From contig JASJBQ010000196.1 in the NCBI GenBank assembly GCA_030066455.1, positions 1 to 9,043 of the forward strand: 9,043 nt of DNA, read 5' to 3'. Position numbers and translations under genes: made by a program. Positions 6,264-9,043 of the stretch are shown here, piece by piece. This stretch comes from Desulfobacterales bacterium. GTDB taxonomy: Bacteria > Desulfobacterota > Desulfobacteria > Desulfobacterales > UBA5852. The notes below the pieces were generated by a model. That model was not told the DNA's origin. It saw nothing but the letters and a program-made list of their open reading frames with translations, and ran no database searches. Numbering within the stretch: position 1 is the first letter of the stretch; each line of letters starts with the position of its first letter.

Positions 6264-7054
6264 TCCGTCTCGAGGGCCTCATCAAGCGCTTCAACCGCGG
6301 CGGCGTCAACGAGGTGGTGGCCCTGGACGGCATCGACCTGCATATCCGCGCGGGCGATTTCGTCAGCGTGATCGGCTCGAACGGGGCCGGCAAATCATCG
6401 CTGCTCAATTGCCTCTCCGGCACCCATACGATTGATGCCGGTCGCATCCTCATGGGCGGACGCGACGTCACCACCTGGAGAGAATACCGGCGGGCCACAT
6501 TCATCGGCCGGGTCTTTCAGGATCCGCTGGTGGGCACCTGCGCCTCCCTCAGCATCGAGCAGAACCTGTCGCTGGCCATTCGGCGGGGGAGGGGCCGCGG
6601 TCTGGCCATTGGTGTCAAGAAACGCGACCGGCAACGCTTTCACGAACAGCTCGCAATCCTGGGCCTGGGGCTGGAGCGTCGGCTTAAAAGCCGTGTCGGC
6701 CTGCTTTCGGGAGGGCAACGCCAGGCCCTGACGATGATCATGGCCACGCTGATCGAACCGGAAGTATTGCTGCTCGACGAGCACACCGCCGCCCTGGACC
6801 CCAAGACGGCCGACCAGATTCTGGACCTGACCCACCGCATCGTCGCCTCGCGCGGCCTGACCACGCTGATGGTCACCCACAACATGGCCCAGGCCCTGTC
6901 CTTCGGCAACCGCTTGATCATGCTGCATCGGGGGCAGGTCATTCTGGACGTGGCCGGGGAGGAAAAAGCGGGGCTTACGGTCGACGCCCTGCTGGCCCGT
7001 TTTCACCACTCGCAGGGCGAGGCGTTTGCATCGGACCGGGCCCTGCTGGGTTGA
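6260..7054 (+). CDS. ABC transporter ATPase, TrpZ-like
   Basis: This 264-residue cytoplasmic ATPase powers the importer. All catalytic elements are present: Walker A GSNGAGKSS (39-47), Q-loop glutamine Q87 in VFQDP, signature LSGGQ (149-153), Walker B VLLLDE with E174, D-loop ALD (178-180) and switch histidine H207 in MVTHNM. The region between Q-loop and signature contains an arginine-rich segment (about 108-126). The ATG at 6260 is preferred over the GTG at 6248 because it forms an ATGA overlap with the permease stop and has GGAG six bases upstream. It is the last gene of the operon; its stop is 73 bases from the stop of the convergent PFL-family gene, and I see no convincing terminator in that gap. 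Function is secure as an ABC ATPase; the substrate depends on its partners. Confidence 0.92.
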   Translation: MIRLEGLIKRFNRGGVNEVVALDGIDLHIRAGDFVSVIGSNGAGKSSLLNCLSGTHTIDAGRILMGGRDVTTWREYRRATFIGRVFQDPLVGTCASLSIEQNLSLAIRRGRGRGLAIGVKKRDRQRFHEQLAILGLGLERRLKSRVGLLSGGQRQALTMIMATLIEPEVLLLDEHTAALDPKTADQILDLTHRIVASRGLTTLMVTHNMAQALSFGNRLIMLHRGQVILDVAGEEKAGLTVDALLARFHHSQGEAFASDRALLG

Positions 7055-7127
7055 AATCGAACCTCCCTGTCGGCCTGCGATCAGCCATTCATTCGGACCA
7101 ACGCGCAAACAATCATGATCGCGACCG

Positions 7128-8501
7128 TCAGTTTTTCATGCTGTGGATGGGTGCCGGAATGCGGCCGCCGTGCAGGATGAAGCGGTTGCGGCCTTCGGCG
7201 TTGTTGACCGGCATGATGGTGGATTCGCCGAGCAGTCCTCCGAAATAGGCTCTGTCCCCGGCGGATTTTCCGGGCACCGGGATCAGGCGGGTGGCCGTGG
7301 TCTTGTGGTTGATGACCCCAATGGCCATCTCGTCGGCTATCAGGGCGGCGATGGTTTCGTCGCTGGTGCTGCCGGGGATGGCCACCATGTCGAGCCCCAC
7401 TGAGCACACGCTGGTCATGGCCTCGAGCTTCTCGAGGGTCAAGTGGCCCCGGCGGGCCGCCTCGGCGATGTTGAGGTCCTCGCTCACGGGAATGAAGGCC
7501 CCGCTGAGGCCGCCGACGTGCGAACTGGCGAAGGCGCCGCCTTTTTTGACGGCATCGTTCAGCATGGCCAGCGCCGCCGTGCTGCCGGGCACCCCGATAT
7601 CCAGCAGGCCAAGGCTCTGGAAGATTTCGCCCACGCTGTCCCCGACGTTGGGGGTGGGGGCCAGGCTGAGATCCACGGCGCCGAACTCGATCCCCAGGTT
7701 CTCGGCCACTTCCCGGCCGATCAATTCACCGATGCGCGTGACCTTGTAGGCGGTCTGCTTGATGAGTTCGGAAATCTGCCCCAGATCCTGCCCGGGGTTG
7801 GCCGCCAGCGCGCGGTCGATGGCCTTCTTCACCACTCCGGGTCCGCTCACCCCTACGTTGATGACAGCGTCCGGCTCGCCGATGCCCAGATAGGCGCCGG
7901 CCATGAAAGGGATGTCCTGGGGGATGTTGGCGAACACGCAAAGTTTGGCCGCGGCGATGCCGTCGCGGTCGGCGCTGCGGCGGGCCGCTTCCTTGATGAC
8001 GCTGCCCATCATCAATACGGCATCCATGTTGATGCCCGCCCGCGTGCTGGCGACGTTCACCGAGGCGCAAACGCGCTCGGTCTGGGAAAGGGCCGCGGGG
8101 ATGGATTCCATCAGCGCCCGGTCGCCGCGGGCAAACCCTTTTTCGACCAGGGCCGAATAGCCGCCGATGAAGTCCACATCGACCGCGGCGGCCACGTCGT
8201 TGAGGGTCTGGGCCACCTCCGCCATCTGCGGGGCGGCGAGCGGGGCGGCCACCACGGCGATAGGGCTGACCGCGATGCGTTTGTTGACCACGGGGATGCC
8301 GTATTTCTCGCCCACGCGATCGCAGGTCGCCACCAGACCGGACGCCAGGGTTTTGATCTTGGTTTCGATGTTGTGCCGCAGTTCGGCTGTGTCGGCGGCC
8401 ATGCAGTCCAGCAGGTTGATCCCGAGGGTGACGGTGCGCACATCCAGATGCTCGCTTTGCAGCATCTCCAGAGTGGAGAGAATTTCTCTTCGGGTCAGCA
8501 T
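7128..8501 (-). CDS. PFL-family protein (UPF0210 / DUF711)
   Basis: This 457-residue protein matches the full length of the UPF0210 (COG2848) family, whose fold resembles pyruvate formate-lyase-type barrels but whose reaction is unknown. Diagnostic blocks in order: VRTVTLGINLLDC (21-33), NKRIAVSPIA (73-82), STRAGINMDAVLMMGSVIKEAA (152-173), ANIPQDIPFMAGAYLGIGEPD (191-211), NVGVSGPGVVKKA (215-227), DLSLAPTPNVGDSVGEI (277-293), GAFIPVSED (334-342) and the C-terminal GGRIPAPIHSMKN (445-457). I see no RVxGY-type glycyl-radical motif, so radical chemistry is not supported. The ATG at 8501 is chosen because it has GGGGGA five to ten bases upstream and gives the normal family N-terminus; a longer frame from 8582 would add 27 residues of non-conserved sequence. 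It lies 110 bases after the double-ACT gene, likely in the same transcript; relatives are often paired with an ACT-domain gene. Confidence 0.9.
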   Translation of the reverse strand: MLTRREILSTLEMLQSEHLDVRTVTLGINLLDCMAADTAELRHNIETKIKTLASGLVATCDRVGEKYGIPVVNKRIAVSPIAVVAAPLAAPQMAEVAQTLNDVAAAVDVDFIGGYSALVEKGFARGDRALMESIPAALSQTERVCASVNVASTRAGINMDAVLMMGSVIKEAARRSADRDGIAAAKLCVFANIPQDIPFMAGAYLGIGEPDAVINVGVSGPGVVKKAIDRALAANPGQDLGQISELIKQTAYKVTRIGELIGREVAENLGIEFGAVDLSLAPTPNVGDSVGEIFQSLGLLDIGVPGSTAALAMLNDAVKKGGAFASSHVGGLSGAFIPVSEDLNIAEAARRGHLTLEKLEAMTSVCSVGLDMVAIPGSTSDETIAALIADEMAIGVINHKTTATRLIPVPGKSAGDRAYFGGLLGESTIMPVNNAEGRNRFILHGGRIPAPIHSMKN

Positions 8502-8512
8502 GTTTTCCCCCG

Positions 8513-8574
8513 TGGGTTGTCGCCGCGAATCCGGCCGGTGGGCGGCCCTGCCGGTTGGCGCCCATGGGTTGTCG
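8513..8574. repeat. Ten-base direct repeat in the ACT-PFL gap
   Basis: TGGGTTGTCG occurs at 8513-8522 and 8565-8574 in the 110-base gap between the two minus-strand genes. A weak hairpin, CCGGC (8531-8535) with GCCGG (8550-8554), lies between the copies. No function is evident, and chance is possible. Confidence 0.3.
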
Positions 8575-8611
8575 GCAAGCAAGGCGCCTGGTTTTGAATC
8601 GGCAGTCGGCT

Positions 8612-9043
8612 TCAGATGCGGTTCAGGGTTTCGAAAATGTCCCGGTGCTGAATGCTGACCTGCAGATTCAGCTCGGCGCCTTTGTGGCGCAGGTCGCTGA
8701 AAAGCGTCTGCTGGTCGGTTTCCGGGGGGATATCGACTTCATAGATCATGATGTTGCTGTTGGGATCGTCACCGCCCTTGAACACGGCCTGGCAGTTGGT
8801 GACATTGACGTTGTGCCGGGCGATCACTTCCGTCACCCGCGCCACAAGGCCTTTCTGGTCCGGTCCGCGGGTTGTGATGATGAAAGATTCCACGGATACC
8901 GGTTCCCGGGCTTCATGTCGGGGCTCGACCGGTTTGATATGGACCTGCAGGTCCATGCCGTCGAGGGCCGCGGCCATGCGCTGTTCGAGGTCGGCCTGCG
9001 CCAGAATGTCCGGGATGGCCACGATGAAGATGCCCGCGAATTC
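8612..9043 (-). CDS. Double-ACT-domain protein, GcvR-like (N-terminus outside window)
   Basis: The visible 143 residues are the C-terminal part of a small soluble regulatory protein; the frame stays open to the window edge (E-F-A-G-I-F-I-V-A-I-P-D), so the true start is outside. The first visible part, FIVAIPDILAQADLEQRMAAALDGMDLQVHIKPVE, looks like the end of one ACT domain. A second, complete ACT domain follows: FIITTRGPDQKGLVARVTEVIARHNVNVTNCQAVF, with the GPDxxGLV and HNVNV elements that form the ligand-binding helix-loop. Two tandem ACT domains are typical of GcvR-like regulators, which bind small ligands such as amino acids; the ligand here is unknown. A GTG at 9022 could be taken as a start but would cut the first ACT domain in half. 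Adjacent to the PFL-family gene, as seen for single-ACT UPF0237 proteins in other bacteria. Confidence 0.82.
   Translation of the reverse strand, partial: EFAGIFIVAIPDILAQADLEQRMAAALDGMDLQVHIKPVEPRHEAREPVSVESFIITTRGPDQKGLVARVTEVIARHNVNVTNCQAVFKGGDDPNSNIMIYEVDIPPETDQQTLFSDLRHKGAELNLQVSIQHRDIFETLNRI

Noticed and set aside
6395..7108. 237-codon minus-strand frame opposite the ATPase gene
   Set aside because: The ATPase carries every ABC motif on the other strand; this is its shadow.
7055..7127. Possible terminator between the convergent ATPase and PFL-family genes
   Set aside because: Only short palindromes such as ATCATGAT are present, with no stable stem followed by a T-run.
7443..8597. 384-codon open frame on the plus strand opposite the PFL-family gene
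   Set aside because: The minus-strand protein matches its family along the whole length; the plus-strand translation is His/Gly/Asp-rich noise.
9038..9043. GAATTC at the very end of the window
   Set aside because: An EcoRI site at the edge might hint at a clone end, but a single six-base match proves nothing.

Overview
The window is GC-rich bacterial chromosome, densely packed with genes that have housekeeping or conserved-unknown functions. I see no phage, transposon, CRISPR or plasmid hallmarks. The gene mix fits a Desulfobacterota-like (deltaproteobacterial) genome: a PilZ protein with a cyclic-nucleotide-binding-like fold, a double-ACT protein next to a PFL-family protein, a DUF368 exporter-type membrane protein and a TrpXYZ-like ABC transporter. 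That placement is an inference from gene content and base composition, not a measured result.

Layout. (1) Bases 1-1223, plus strand: the 3' end of rsmG (16S rRNA m7G methyltransferase), coupled by an ATGA overlap to a complete DUF368 membrane protein, a family now linked to recycling of undecaprenyl phosphate. (2) Bases 1313-3573, minus strand: a compact three-gene operon read right to left. It encodes a DUF2062 membrane protein with a very basic tail, a helical-repeat/cNMP-fold/PilZ protein that probably senses c-di-GMP, and a small YfcE-type metallophosphoesterase. A reasonable sigma70-like promoter lies upstream at 3808-3836. (3) Bases 3837-4399: a long spacer with no convincing gene but several hairpins. 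(4) Bases 4400-7054, plus strand: a three-gene ABC importer (periplasmic binding protein, permease, ATPase) of the TrpXYZ type. (5) Bases 7128-9043, minus strand: a PFL-family (UPF0210) protein preceded by a double-ACT-domain protein cut off by the window end.

How the genes work together. Blocks 1 and 2 converge at 1224-1312, and blocks 4 and 5 converge at 7055-7127. Neither junction has a textbook intrinsic terminator. The ABC genes form one self-contained uptake system. The ACT and PFL genes form a pair known from many bacteria and archaea, whose shared role is not established. The DUF2062/PilZ/phosphoesterase operon is the least explained set. A membrane protein, a second-messenger receptor and a phosphoesterase made together suggest a signalling or envelope function, but nothing in the sequence proves one.

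I did not find a clearly new defence or mobile system. The best leads are the PilZ operon, the structured spacer before the transporter, and the ACT/PFL pair.
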